Shown here: piece after piece, positions 49,309 through 62,229 of the stretch
How positions within the stretch are numbered: position 1 is the stretch's first letter
Layout of the letters: each line of letters starts with the position of its first letter
Origin: Diogma glabrata
Lineage: Eukaryota > Arthropoda > Insecta > Diptera > Cylindrotomidae
Length of the DNA: 64,000 nucleotides
Assembly: GCA_963693315.1 (NCBI GenBank)
Contig: OY856188.1
Span: 98,058,915-98,122,914 of the forward strand
Direction of reading: 5' to 3'
The notes under the pieces: model-generated
The model's input: only the letters and a program-made list of their open reading frames with translations
Told to the model about the DNA's origin: nothing
The model's database searches: none
Made by a program: the position numbers and the translations under genes

Positions 49309-49984
49309 CTTGAATAGGCCACACCTATTTTCATTCATACTTGCATAAATGTAAACATTTGTATTAGCGAACTCAAATTTAATTTATGCAAAATGTATTA
49401 GGTAACTCCTTTTTTTTAATTCATGAATGTGGAAAAGATTATGCAGAATGTTTTGGTTATTTATGATTAAATTAACCCATTCTGGACGAAGTTTATTACA
49501 ATATTTAAATTTTAAATATTCAAATTTCGATTTCTATTTCTTGATATAAATTTTTTGGAAACTATATAAAGAGATCGTCCCATTCAGGATTCGATTGTAA
49601 AAGATCCAGTACATATTTTATTTTAGATACTTTTTATTTCGTGTTAATTAAAATTCAAGTATAACAGTCTTCCGTATATAAGAAATGTACATTCGAAAAT
49701 TAAAATTAAAAGTAAGAAAATAATTTGAATTTTTTCAATCGGTTGAATTTTTCTCGTTTTAAAAACTCCTTTTTGAATCTTTTTCATAATACCAGATTTG
49801 AATCTTTCTCATACGTGCCATTGTTAGAATTCTGTTAATGTAAACACGCGTATCACTTACCCCTCTAGACTATTTCGTATTTGAAGCTCCATCATCACTT
49901 ATTTATTTACTTAAGTTGAATTTTCTATCATCCTTAGAATCTTCTTAGTATTGAAATGTTTATGGTCGTACTTATACGACTTAA
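49309..49984. other. AT-rich stretch, nothing recognised
   Basis: About 675 bp without a supportable feature. Confidence 0.5.
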
Positions 49985-50690
49985 ATGAAAATGTATGTGT
50001 GTGATTGCATTTGTAAATGAGACATCGATTTTTTCGCCATTTTTTGAACGATTACAATTTAAATGACAAAAAATCCGGATATCAAAAATTTGGCTCACAA
50101 TATAAACAAAAATATTAATTTTCTACAATTTTCTTAATATCATAAAAAAAAACTTAAATAATAATAAACCGACATCAAAAAAGGACAAACAAAAAACATT
50201 GAATAAATATAGTAATATTTTTTAATCTCTGATATCAATTATTTAAAGTGTCCGTTTGTTTTTGTAAATTTTCTCAATAACCTTCACAAAAAAATTTCCG
50301 TCGCACATAATTTTAGATGAAAATTAAATTAAATTCATCAATTTATTATTAGAAATATTAAGAATATTATTGCACAAAAAATTTATATGGAAGAAAAGAA
50401 TTCATTTTAAAAAATGTTAAACTATTTTTACATTCGCCATTTTTTTTGTTTAATGTTCTTAATTTTTATAATTAAATAAATCTTGTTTCGTTTTGTTTTT
50501 TATTATTTGTGAAACAAGCGGCTAACGTTTGTGTGCTCATATGTGTTAAGGCGTTCTACGACATGTGCACGGTATGGTGCACATCATTGTATGACATGTA
50601 TTAAGCACAATTTTGTGCACGGGAATTTTGTAATGTCAACCAATCCATGAATATTTCACACAATTTTTTATGAGTTGTGTTACGGGATAT
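49985..50690 (+). repeat. Paralogous non-coding segment (family C), copy 2
   Basis: Collinear with 30940-31600 in the same orientation. The conserved core at 50543-50633 contains CTACGACATGTGCACGGTAT, then GGTGCACATCATT, GACATGTATTA, GCACAATTTTGTGCAC and GGGAATTTTGTAA. Within it, GTGCAC-GGTATG-GTGCAC and GCACAA-TT-TTGTGC can each form short hairpins. Flanking blocks match less closely. No coding potential. Confidence 0.78.
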
Positions 50691-53600
50691 TTATTAGTTT
50701 ATTAATTAATCTTATTTTGTTATTATTATTATTTTTTTTAATTTATTTTATGTTATTTTATTCTATTTATTAAATTCTTATAATATATTTATTAGCTCAT
50801 TAATTAATCATATTTTGTTACTATTATTATTATTTTTGTTTGTTTGCTTTTAATTTATATCAACGAACTATTGAAAATCACCAGTGACCGGATAAATAGT
50901 TTTTAAGTTGAAAGTGTTCACTTCACAAGACGTTCGTCCCCATAGCTCTAAAAGGCAAAATGCATGATGAACGAATATATTTTCCTTAGAGAGACAAAAT
51001 AATGTTAACGAAGACCTAGACAAAATTTCTGATTAGGGTGACCAACATTTGTTAAATTATAATTCTACGAAAACTTAGCTATTAATTGTTTCTAAAGGAG
51101 ACCCAGCTCAATAAAACGATATTTCAATTAGAAAATATGATGAAAGCATCCGTATATCAAGAATAAGAACACTCGGTTTCCCCAATAGATGTAAAAAATA
51201 TTTCAGAATCAATTATTCCACATTTATAAGTTCTATATTTATATCTGTATGAAGTGTTGTTGTCGATTTTGAGTCACTGCATCTGTTTCCATTCTAGACC
51301 CTTTGCACTCAGTTCAAAAGCGTGTTATATGAATTTTGAGTGATCAATATTTAACGTTATATCATTATTTCCTACAAAACTGTTACACAGTTTCTGATGT
51401 CGTTGTTTTTTATAAATATTGTTTATAAATATCGTCATATCTGATGACTTCGGCTCTATCATACTTTATTTATACATTTTGTTGTTTTTCCCCAGACTTG
51501 GATATCAGATTTTAGGGTCACTTTTCTTTTTTGGGGGTGAGTTAAGTAAAACACATTTTTTGTTTCCTCAAGTAACTATATTCCACCAATTTTTGTTGGC
51601 ATCTTCAGGTTTAATAAATTTTAGGTATCTATAATGTGAAAAAAAAACTTTATATTAGGAACTTTTTTATAAACTATGTTACGTCAGTATTGTAAAAGAA
51701 ATTTGTTGGTTATTTGCTTACTCTATATTTGTTTTGGTGATTATTGACTACTAAACTAAATTCACTACACATATTAAATAAAGCTAATAAATTAAAGAAT
51801 AAACAGAACATTTAAAATTTAAAAAACTACGTTCTTGAAAAACAAAAATTATTTATACACTTTTCCTCGTGTTTCTCTTCAATCGGTTTGTGCAAACAGT
51901 CAACCTATCGAATGTCAGAAGTCTACTGTACTACATTTTAAAGAAAATGATGGAAATATGTTCAATGATTGTAAATATATAAATTTTATTAAAAATTTTG
52001 ATTCAAACAACCGTTTAATGATTTAATTTATTTGAATTTCAAGGCTCTAGACTCTAAACCACTACTCGTGTAAGACTAGTTTGCAATCGTATCCAAGATA
52101 TTACCCGACTCCATATTTCCAGAAAACATTTCTAGTGAAAATTCTTAAGATATAAAAACACATTTTCCTCAAACCATTGGAATTTCATAAAGGTTATTTG
52201 CCTATTTGCAAACCTGAATATTGTAAGTTAAAATTGTTCAAGAAAACTTAAAAATCAATTTTTGTTCCTCAACAATTGAAATAGTCCATCAACAATTGAA
52301 TGTAAGTAATTGCCTCTTCCCACAATTTCATATATCAACATCAAATTTCCACAATCATCAAATTCAAATAATTATTATTTTCTGAAAACTCAAACACTAA
52401 TTTGTCAATTAAATTAAAAAATGAGTAAAAAACTTTGGCTGTCATTTTCAATTTGCAAATAAGAAATAAATGTTTTTCTATTAATAATAATAATATTTAT
52501 TTATTAATAAAAATAAATTCTTATTTTCTTGGGATTGATTAATAATTTCAACATAATAGATTTGTGTCAAAAGAGATGAACAACAATTCATTATACAAAT
52601 ATTTATATGACAATCAAACAAATAATTTATTTATGACACATTAAACCTTATAATTATTTAATTACCATTTTCTTTTCATTACAAAATAATAAATGAAAAA
52701 GAAAATTACAAATTTCGTTATCGTTACCTAAGAAAGCTTTTATTAATTAAAGATTAGAAAAATCGTATGTTACACGCCCATTGAACATCATCATCATCAT
52801 TATCATTAAAATATTATAAAGAGTGAAAATATGAAAATTATTTGCAAATTAAGAATTTAACAAAAAAAATACCGTAAGACTTTGAATAAAATTTATAGAA
52901 ATTTAAAATTATGTTTATTTTTATTGTTCGGTCCATCAAATTTTTATCCGCTTTTTTAAATTGTAGTAACGATTGGAGATATTTGTTAAAGAATAATATT
53001 TGTAAAATTGTTCAAAGTTAATGCCATATATACAATTTATACATAGGTAAATAATTTTTTTTTTTTCAATAAATACTGTATATTGATTGTTTATTGATAT
53101 TGAGTATGTGCAAACGCTTTTTATGAAGCTTAAATATGAGTTATAATTGTTTTGAATCTGATACTTCTTAGGATTGTTGCTACTCAGAATCGTGAGATGT
53201 TTCGTTGAATTTTTTTCCCATAGTTTTAATATGAAAAACAGATGAAAAATGATATTCTTGAAATAATCATACTCATATTTCTCCCATCCAAAACAACAGC
53301 AAAAGGACCATATCTTATCATACCAAAACAAAAAATTACATTAAAAAGCTTACTGTACATATATAATGTAAGAAAAAAATGTACAACCGATCGACTATCA
53401 CTTCGCCAAATATGTCCACCCACTCATCCAATCTTATACCAACTTTCCAGAGCAATTAAGCAAAACCCTCACATTAAATTTAATGATTAAAAAAATGTAA
53501 TTCTTAAAATAAAAAAATTAACAAACAAGAAGTAAAACTTCATTTTAACTTGAATTGAATAATGCATTTAAGAAAAAAAAATTAATTTATATTACAGTCA

Positions 53601-54676
53601 AGAAAAGAAGCCGGATTAAAAGAAAATATTATTTTTATTACTATGATTATTAAAATAATGAAACTAAAACATCTTAATAAAATAAAATATATTTATATGC
53701 ACTTGGTTAAATGTTTGTCATCGTCAATGATGTTATGTAACATAAATAGATGATGTTGTTCTTAATACTAATATATATTGTTTACTTTATCTTTTGTCCA
53801 ACTAATTGAATAAAGAAGCAGAAAAAACAACGTAAGATCTTATTATTTACATATCAAAATGTCTTCGTATGTCATTTATTTTTTTATTGTTAAACAAATT
53901 TTTTAATAAATAATAATTTGATTGAATTATTATTTTATGAATCATTTAATTTAAGATAAATCTGAAGTTATAAATTAGGAGTGCATTGTATTATTTTATT
54001 TTTGGATATAAGTTGAGATTAGAGACTATAAATTTTTTGTTCGTTTTTTAAAATAGAAAGTTACCTACCATAAAGTTGATGTACTAAAGTTATTGTTACA
54101 TTTATTGGTTTATTTTCACTATTATTATTAATAACAGTTAAGTAGAATGAATTGGGTTTTTATTGTTTTTGATTGAAATTAAAGATATAAAATAATGCTT
54201 TAAGTTATTGTCTCTGTTATAGCTACTGAGAACGCGGCAAATATATTGAGTTTTGAGCTTTGAATTTTATAGGATTGATTCACAGGTCAAGATTTAATTA
54301 ATAAAGGCGATGGTCTGAAAAAGCACTGTATATGCTAACTATCCATATGAAATAACCGATTAAGATAAACCCTCAGTAAAACTCAATTAGATCTTTTAAT
54401 TAATACATCAAATAAATACACGATAAAGACATTTTTATTTAGATTTATTTGTTTTATTATTTTATTTTTTCGTACATTTTTTATTATTTAGCTTTTCCTA
54501 ATTTTGTTGTTTTTATTATATTTTATTATGTTCAGTAATGTACGATAGTACCTACTTCCTTTGGTTCTGATAGTTTTGTTATATTATAAAATGCAAACAT
54601 ACAAAAACCACAACTAGGTATAAAAGCGTTAGAAGTTAGTGCAAATTTGTTTTTACTTGGTAATTTTACGACATGG
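50691..54676. other. AT-rich stretch with chance-like frames
   Basis: About 4 kb. Frames at 51419-51634, 51835-52026 and 53242-53490 (plus) and 52936-53423 (minus, overlapping) are low-complexity or mutually overlapping. None has a recognised domain. A CATCATCATCATTATCAT microsatellite lies at 52788-52805. No mobile-element ends were seen. Confidence 0.45.
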
Positions 54677-54905
54677 TGTGTATTGAGTAGCCTAGTGGCA
54701 GCACGCCAGCCCTCGCAGGACCCGGATTCGACTCAACAATAGGTCATAGTGTTTTTAAGCAAAACATTACCAACCCTCAACTCGCCGGTTGAAATTGAAA
54801 ATAACTAAGAAAGTGAAACTCGACCATAAAACTGAGTGAATTGATAAAAATAAATACAGGTGAGAGAAACTTGATGACAGCTTCCGTTCCTATAATGAAC
54901 ATTTG
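54677..54905 (+). mobile_element. tRNA-derived SINE candidate
   Basis: A GC-richer island in AT-rich DNA. The head has a good Pol III A box TAGCCTAGTGG at 54688-54698 and a B-box-like GGATTCGACTC at 54724-54734, with start-to-start spacing of 36 bases, close to that of tRNA genes. The body (54745-54905) is unrelated to tRNA and ends without a clear poly-A. It does not fold as an intact tRNA, since no acceptor pairing is evident. A SINE or a decayed tRNA pseudogene both fit. Confidence 0.55.
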
Positions 54906-55709
54906 CGGCACAAAAAAGCCATATATTTTAATTTTTTAATAAACTACTTAATCCTTCTGATTATTAGGTAGCAGAATAATTTCGTTTCGCTGAATAAAAA
55001 GTTGTAATTTTCTTAAAATTATCGTTCATAAAAAATACGAAATAGAACTGGCAGTTATCAACTGACATTTTGTGCATGTGTTTATTTTTTATTAGGGTTA
55101 CGGTAACGTGCAAATTTTAAAAACAAATAATTATTTCCTGTTCTTTACACAAAAATAATATATTGCATATAGTAATATTAGGAATAATAATAATTGTTTC
55201 ACGTAAATGATTTATTTTGTTACACTACCAACGGCTAAAAAAAATTATTTCAAAATGTTAATTCATTTATGGTGATTTATTTGGGAATCAAGTCAATTCC
55301 TTATGTCTATTCTTATGCAGCATTCCAAAATAAATACGGCTATTGATGCAACACAAACATTTTTCCTTTCTTTATGCGATAAATACAATAGTTCTTTGTT
55401 TTGCATAATTAAAACTCTATCGCGTCTTAAGGTTTTCAACACAACCAATATTTAGTATTTTATTTTTATAACGTAAAGAAAAACATAACCAATTTTTTAT
55501 ATTTAAGCAATACCCGCTGACAATCTAAAAAAAATCAATAAAATGCACCAACACTTGTGACCTTTTCTTTTTATAAATTACATGTTTCATATTTTTTGTA
55601 AAAAAAAACATTTAATTTTACATAACTCACATAGTTTTTAGTTTTTTTATAATTATACAATAATTAAAGAAATTTGGTAAACAAAACTAGAACAACCCGT
55701 TTTATCAAA
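54906..55709. other. AT-rich stretch, nothing recognised
   Basis: About 800 bp without a supportable feature. Confidence 0.5.
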
Positions 55710-56190
55710 TAAATATTACTCATGCAAGAAAATCTGCCGTGTGCAAAAAAACCAAATGAAACAGACAGAGAAAAATTATCCAAATAAAAGCCTCATACTT
55801 TACATTTAAAAAAACATAAGGTCCTTCAAAATTTAATCAATTATTAATATTGCGAACATATTTCAGTAAAAACGTCAAAAACTGAAGTACCTTATTAATG
55901 ATTTTAATATCAATGCATCTGCGCAGAATCAACTTACTTTATTTTTTTTCTAGTTTAAAACAAGAAAAAAATATTTTTGTTTCACATTGAAAAAATAAAA
56001 TAAAATAACAATTGATTATACGCAAAATATAAGATCCGTTAATTGATTTGAAATGAAAGATATACATTACAGTGGACCGTCATAAACAGACAGTTATTTT
56101 TTATGAAATGAATCTTAAATTTTTTGATAGCACCATGTATGTACGATTAATGTGATGGCTGTCTGTTTTAGATTTTCAAAGAAAATGTTA
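55710..56190 (+). repeat. Dispersed repeat family A, copy 5
   Basis: Shows the family A block order clearly: GAAAATCTGCCGTGTGCAAA, GAAACAGACAGAGAAAAATT, ATAAGGTCCTTCAAAATTTA, TTATTAATATTGCGAACATA, GAAGTACCTTATTAATGATT, GCATCTGCGCAGAATCAACT, AAAACAAGAAAAA, CAATTGATTATACGC, CGTCATAAACAGACAG and GGCTGTCTGTTTTAG. The last two form an inverted pair across about 85 bases. It loses similarity just before the possible LTR at 56208. Confidence 0.82.
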
Positions 56191-56207
56191 CTTTTAGAGT
56201 TTAGTAT

Positions 56208-56454
56208 TGTAACGTTTTTGACCGAGCTAATTATCTTTATTTCGATCCAAAGATCAGTAAATTAAAACCATGTATTTTCTATACGTAATAATTTTTCTTC
56301 GTTCTATAATAGAAGACTCAACTTGTATTAAGACTAAATTGTGTCACCGCTAGTTTAGAACTCACATTTATTGCTATTCATACACAACTGAACTAAGTCC
56401 TTTTCAATTTAAAACTTAACTTGTTATCCCTAGCGCGATCTCTTATGTACTACA
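56208..56454 (-). repeat. Possible solo LTR, minus strand
   Basis: A 247-bp segment that on the minus strand begins TGTAGTACATAAG, has GATCGCGCTAGGGATAACAA near the start, carries AATAAAG about 33 bases before the end, and ends GTTACA. TG…CA ends and a late AATAAA are LTR-like. The flanks (AGTAT and GGAAA) do not form a duplication, so the call is tentative. Confidence 0.35.
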
Positions 56455-57329
56455 GGAAACAATAACCTTAAATAACAAAAACATAAACATATGATATTCA
56501 AAAGTTCACACATAGGTTTGAACTATCTCCATCTTTTTTTTTTAACTTGTATATTTACATAGGTTTTAGTTATTTTCTTATTGGGTAACTACAATCTCCT
56601 GTTGCATGTTTTTTGCTTTTGTTATTTATTCAGATTTTTTATATTGTATTAGTGGATCTTTTTCCTCTAAACAATTATTTTCCCATGCTTCTTTTTGCAT
56701 CATAATCCATAATTGTCACAATATATTTCGTTGAGAACTTTGCCGTGTTCACAAATTTTTAATAAACTCAATTAAATAAAATATTCATGTGCTCATTAGA
56801 ACTAGATAATTTATTATAAATTTATCTCAGTTATATTATTAACCATATTAGTCTATTACTAATTACAAGTATGTTTATTATAAGTAAATTATAATTATAA
56901 GTAATTTAAATTGAACAATCATCTACCAGAATTCAACTATACAAATACGATTTGTGACAAATACGATTTTTTGAAGGAATATTTTCTTCAATTTTACCCT
57001 CTGCAACAGTTTTTCCTCCATTTTAAGAGTGTCAAAACTGGCACCTCTCTTTATCAGAGGAATGGATGACGTGGGTCACAAACAATGATCAGTGAATAGA
57101 TCTGTTAGGTCTAATTTTAAATGTTTGGCTAATATGTTGAAAGCACTTCCTCTGATTGGGGGTTTTTGAGAATAATAAAACTCAAGTAAGTAGAGTAATA
57201 GGAAAGTTTTTCATTTAAAAGCTATATGGTTGGAAGTTTCTCAAATAAAAATTTCACTTCTCATTTTACTTGTTTCGGGTGAAATGCAACCTTCCTCTTC
57301 AGTGCTATGTTCAAATCTTTTGGCAGACA
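56455..57329. other. Unassigned stretch upstream of the Gypsy remnant
   Basis: AT-rich to about 56990, then somewhat GC-richer. It may include untranslated or gag sequence of the downstream Gypsy element, but nothing is recognisable. Confidence 0.35.
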
Positions 57330-59870
57330 CGCTATCAATTACGCCACTTAGGCAATAATCTTCTATTCGCAAACAAAATTCAGCACAACAACCCTAGTTA
57401 ACCACGACAAGACGGTACACCATGTAAAAGCATTAAATTGTCAATTAGGGGCAAGATGCAAGGCAATAAACTGAATAACTGCTGCTTGAGCTAGACCTCA
57501 GGACTCTACTGAATATTTGGTCTCGTTGAACATTCGACACAGACATACTGATTGTGCCTTGCCTCCTCAACATATCTTCTGCTTCGGATGTGGTAAAGAG
57601 AACACTATCAAACTGAAGTTTAACATTCGTAATCCAACTACTGTGGGAAGTGTTAGACCGATCGTCCACAACTCGAGAATGGTACGCTTGGGGAGTTCAA
57701 CGACTATCTCGAAAAATCAAAAGGAGGATGATGCCTCTAATAAACTTTATCCTAAATGCTCCAAAGAGCCAGGAGATACTGAACAGCACGGAAAAAATTA
57801 TCAAAGGTCTGTGCTTCCTTGATAATTTCTTAATTCAATGAACCTCGTCCGCATTTAGAGAAAGATATTTTCGGTAAGAAATTAATTGGCCTTTTTAACA
57901 GTGGACCCTTCATCAGCATATTTGGGCGAAATTCTATTGACCTTTTATCAAAGCCAGTGTTTCATATTGGAAACTCACTACATACATCAAAACTACTGAT
58001 GCTACTTCCAATTCATCCTTGGATATGTTGATGTTCCTATCTCATATGTTGGCTTTACTAAATCTATTCGTTCGTATGTCGTTCCTAACTTGCGTGCTGA
58101 ATTATATTTATGTTACGATTTCTGGGATACATTCGGCATTGCTTCTTCAGTAATTAAAAAGGTACCTTTGTGTGAACAAAATCCTTTAAAATACCATGCC
58201 TTAGCACCGGATCAATTTCACGAGCTTGAAATGGTCAAGGACTTATACCCTTCATTCAACAAACAGGGTTTAGGGAAAACAATATTGATGGAACACGTTA
58301 TTGACGTGTTCCATCAATATTGTTTTCCCTAAGCCCTGGTGACAGTGACAGTGGTTCCCCAAACCCTGGTGACAGTGCTCCGGTAGAACAGAGGTACCAC
58401 CCAGTTTCAACCACCGTGAAAGCAAAGCTTTACGAAGAACTAGATCGTTTGTTGAAATTAAGGGTAATTGAGGAGAGCACAGGCTCGTGGAGTTCACCTG
58501 TGGTTTTACTTACCAAATCAAATGGTAAGCCTCAGCTTTGCCTAGATTTGCGCAAAGTAAACTCGCTAACCAAGAAGGACGCATATCCACTACCACTAAT
58601 CAATGAATTAATAAGAAGGTTGAGTGACACTAACTTTATATCGAGTATTGACCTGGAGGATGCCTTTTTCGCAAATCCTCCTGACGGAATCGTTTCATGC
58701 CTAGGCGACCGATATAACAATTTAAAGCTATGCCCTTCGGGTTGTGTAAGTCTCCCCAGACAATGTATTGCCTTATGCATTAAGTTATACCTTATGAGTA
58801 TCATGAAAAAGTTTTTGTGTACCTCAACGGCATATTAATCATCTCTGCAACCTATGAAGAACATAAAGGCAAACTGATCATGGTTTCGGTATCACAAGAT
58901 TGGGAAGTGTGTTGTACCAACATAATGAAGAAGGCGCTGAATGCCCAATTACATTCAAGTCAAAGAAACTCAACAAAGCGCAACGAGATTATTCGGTGTC
59001 AGAGTTGGAATGTTTAGTTGCAATAATAAGTGTGAAGAAGTTCAGAGCCCATATTGAGAGTTACCGGTTTAACATGATAACTTACCATTGAAACTTGAAG
59101 TTACTGATGTCACAAAAAGATCTGAGTGAACGATTAGCAAGGTGGAACCTTAAACTACAACGTTTAAACTTTACTATTGTTATTCAGAAAGAAACTCAAA
59201 ATGTAATTGATGCAATCTCGCGTTTGTTTTGTATGGAAGAATTTATTGAGAACCTAACCCTCGATATAGATGAGCAGGATCTAGAGGTCTGCTATTTTTT
59301 GGATGACATAACAGCTACCCCAGTTTAATCAATAAGGTCAAACACAGCTTAAAGGGGTATCCATCTGTAAAACATCTGGATGGAAGATTGTATATACGAT
59401 TGGGACCCAAGTGTGATGCAACCTAATAAGATGTTCCAGTTTTAGCAACCAAAATAATCGTTTTAGAACATGACGTCGACACCAGCGCGCACCGAGGAGT
59501 ACGAAAGACATTGGAAGGCATACGTCGTTTATACCTTTGGGATGGTATGAGGACCCAGGTTCATAATTATATGGGGTCTTGTGAAATCTGCAAGCAAACT
59601 AAATCCTCAAACAAAATTTCTTGACCACCTTTTTAATCTAGATTTTCTAAACAACCGTGACAATGACTGTATATCGATTGTCTAGGTCCCTACTCGCGTT
59701 CTAAATCTGGAAATACTTACTGGAAATACTTAAAGTTAAAACGATACTGATAGTCCTAGACCATCTCACAAAATTTGTCCTGCTGAAACGATTAACTGAT
59801 GCGACTTTTCCTAAAATGGTCTTCTTCCTGCAAAACGTAGTTTTTCTTCTATTTTAATGAGACTTTGTCA
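57330..59870 (+). pseudogene. Ty3/Gypsy gag-pol remnant: nucleocapsid to integrase
   Basis: Order along the plus strand fits Ty3/Gypsy. A degraded zinc-knuckle (CFGCGKENT) lies at about 57580-57600 in the 57517-57822 frame. An unreadable protease/spacer covers 57850-58240. RT at 58380-58840 has QRYHPVSTTVK, GSWSSPVVLLTKSNG, LCLDLRKVN and SSIDLEDAF. The RT active-site region near 58817 reads VYLNGILIIS, so both catalytic aspartates of the YxDD box are changed. RNase H at 58930-59290 has AFKSKKLNKAQRDYSVSELE-type sequence (first residue T here) and RLARWNLKLQRLNF. The integrase zinc domain at 59480-59600 has H…GSCEICKQTKSSNK, and the core start at 59670-59830 has LGPYSRSKSGNTY and DHLTKFVLLKRL. 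It ends inside the core. Multiple stops. Confidence 0.87.
58264..58338. repeat. Near-perfect 75-bp palindrome inside Gypsy pol
   Basis: Arms of 35 bp at 58264-58298 and 58304-58338 differ at one position and are separated by TATTG. The arms start CAGGG(T/C)TTAGGGAAAACAAT and end ATGGAACACGT. It is followed by two direct copies of CCCTGGTGACAGTG at 58334-58347 and 58365-58378. It sits between the spacer and the RT domain and breaks the pol frame on the plus strand with a stop after the palindrome's right arm. Confidence 0.92.
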
Positions 59871-62229
59871 AAAGATGAAGATTTGAATGCAAAGATCTAA
59901 TTAGTTGTTGGGCGATATTGGCATATGTGGTGCAAGGGTGATAATGTCTAATTGATTTTGTTTAAACTTCTTATATATGTTTAGACTATGATAATTGTAG
60001 CAGTTCTGCATTCCAGCCTCCGATTTCTTACTGCCGGTAAAAATCACTGCCGGTAAATTTTTATTTTCGTACAACAAAATTGGGGGTCTATTGGTATACT
60101 ACAGCTTTCTTTAATGTTTTATAATTATAACTACGCGAAATCTACAACATTAGTTAGACATTAGTTGAAGTATTTGATAGATATTAGCTCACGTAATATA
60201 CAGACTATTTTGTTTCCAAAGCTGTGTTGAAGTTAGCTGCATCAGCGTGCAATATTTTTTTAAACGCAGTTACGGATAATTCATAATGTTGAACGATATT
60301 GAGAAGAACTTTAAATTTTTTTTGTACTTTCTCGAATCAGAACAAGAGCCTTTTTATGTGTTTAAATTATTATCAGTTTTTAAATATGCTCGTCGCATGA
60401 TACTCATTATAATAGAAACTATAGAAAAAAGGAAATATTTTGTAAATCAATAACATTAGCAATTGAAGCTAGTAAAATAACTGCAATGAATTAACACATT
60501 CAGCCAAATTGTAACAAAAACTGATTTCCTAAGAGGTTGCATCCATTAGCAATCTAGCTCAAATCTTCATTTATATTTTGAGAAGTATGTCCGACTCCCA
60601 AAAATTTAAAATAGACAATTCGTGCTACTAAGTCAATCAGATGCTTGAGCAACATTCAACTAAAAAAATTTTTTCACACAAAAAAGTAACACAATTAATT
60701 ATTTTAAAATATTGTATAAAAATTCGTTTACTTTATTTTATATTTATTTTGACGTTAACTGTTTCATTTAAAATTAGATTTATGTTCCACCCACACAAAC
60801 GCCAATAAATTTAACGCTAAATCTTTTTTCCATTGAAATATATATTTTATTTCTTACGTTTTGAGTGTTAAGTTGTTGTTATGTTTTCTTTTTCTTCTAC
60901 AATGGAAAGTGTTACAAATTCAGATTATGTCAATACAATTAGATAATATTTTATTGTTATTGATTTATTTTTTTTTTTACTTTGTTTGAATTATTGGAAG
61001 AACATAATATTTTTAATACTCATTAACCGCAATTTATCGTATCATTTATTTCAAATTATATAACGCTATATGCAACATTACACACAAAAATTAATTTTTG
61101 TATTACTTATGAAATTTAATATTAATGCGCTTTTTCAGGAGAACGAAGCAAAAACTAATTGGAACAAAAAATTAATTTTTATTTGCAAGGACAAATATTG
61201 ACTTATATGTCCTTGCATTTTTTATTTAAATTTTATTTTATTTGCGAATAAAATTAAAACAATTAATAAGTTTTATGCGTTTCGTATCTGTTCATTAATC
61301 ATTAACGTTTTTTTAACTATAAATATTTCCGTCACTAATAATAGCTAGATTACTTTATATACTGTTATTTTAATTGCATAATCAAACGATTATTAAAAAA
61401 AAAATTTATAACTTCGTCACATTTCTTATGAAAATTCAATTAATAATTTTTTAATATTTTATTCAATCCAAGATCCGGTATTGTGGTGGGCATGTTATTT
61501 TTTATTGTATTGTAATACACTTACTAACCTTATGATATTCAATATAATCAATTCTATCTTGTCTATGTTCTATATATTTCTAAGTTTTTTTTCTTATAAA
61601 TAAAATTATTACAAATTTCCTTTTGTATTTGTTTGTCTCATATTATACCTTTAAGAAAAAAAAATCATTTTTTCTTATTATTTTTCTTATGATACATGTT
61701 AGGTTTTTTTTATTATATGATATGTTGTTGTTTTATTATGTATATAAATCGTGACTCGCTATTCCGCTATTGTAAGATTTAGAGGAAAAAAACACACCTG
61801 GGATGGATGTTGGATAGATGGAGTTACCTATTTAAAGTTTGGTAATAAATTACTTAAAGTTTTTTTTTGGGGGAGGTTTTTATGATTAAAAAAAAAGTTA
61901 TGTTTAACTTTCTAATGAATTTCTTAATTATGATATTATATTGTTATTTTAATTTTACTTTGGAATGATATGAAATTATAACCTATGCATTTTGATTATG
62001 GGAATTAAGTTGTGATTTAAACCGACTTCTGATAATAAAACAAACAACGTCAAACAACTGTTAGGAGTAAAAATAATAGCAAAACAAACAATATCGACAA
62101 CAAACATACATAAAACATTTCTGGTTTTTACTAACTCTAAATAACCCCATGTTGTTTTATTGGTTGACTATGTAGCTCGAATATTTTAATGGTTTAATAA
62201 AACTAAATAGCCCTCGGGGACTATATTTT
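59871..62229. other. AT-rich stretch with one small hairpin
   Basis: About 2.36 kb with no supported gene. A GC-poor hairpin with 10-bp arms (TGCAAGGACA at 61184-61193, complement at 61208-61217, 14-base loop) is the only clean structure. A short similarity in inverse orientation to about 30850-30905 lies at 60215-60265. Confidence 0.45.

Noticed and set aside
52936..53490. Overlapping frames on both strands of up to 131 codons
   Set aside because: They overlap on both strands with AT-driven residue bias (runs of Tyr, Phe, Ile, Asn). Best explained by chance.
61184..61217. microRNA precursor
   Set aside because: The 10-bp stem is far too short for a pre-miRNA and the flanks do not extend the pairing.
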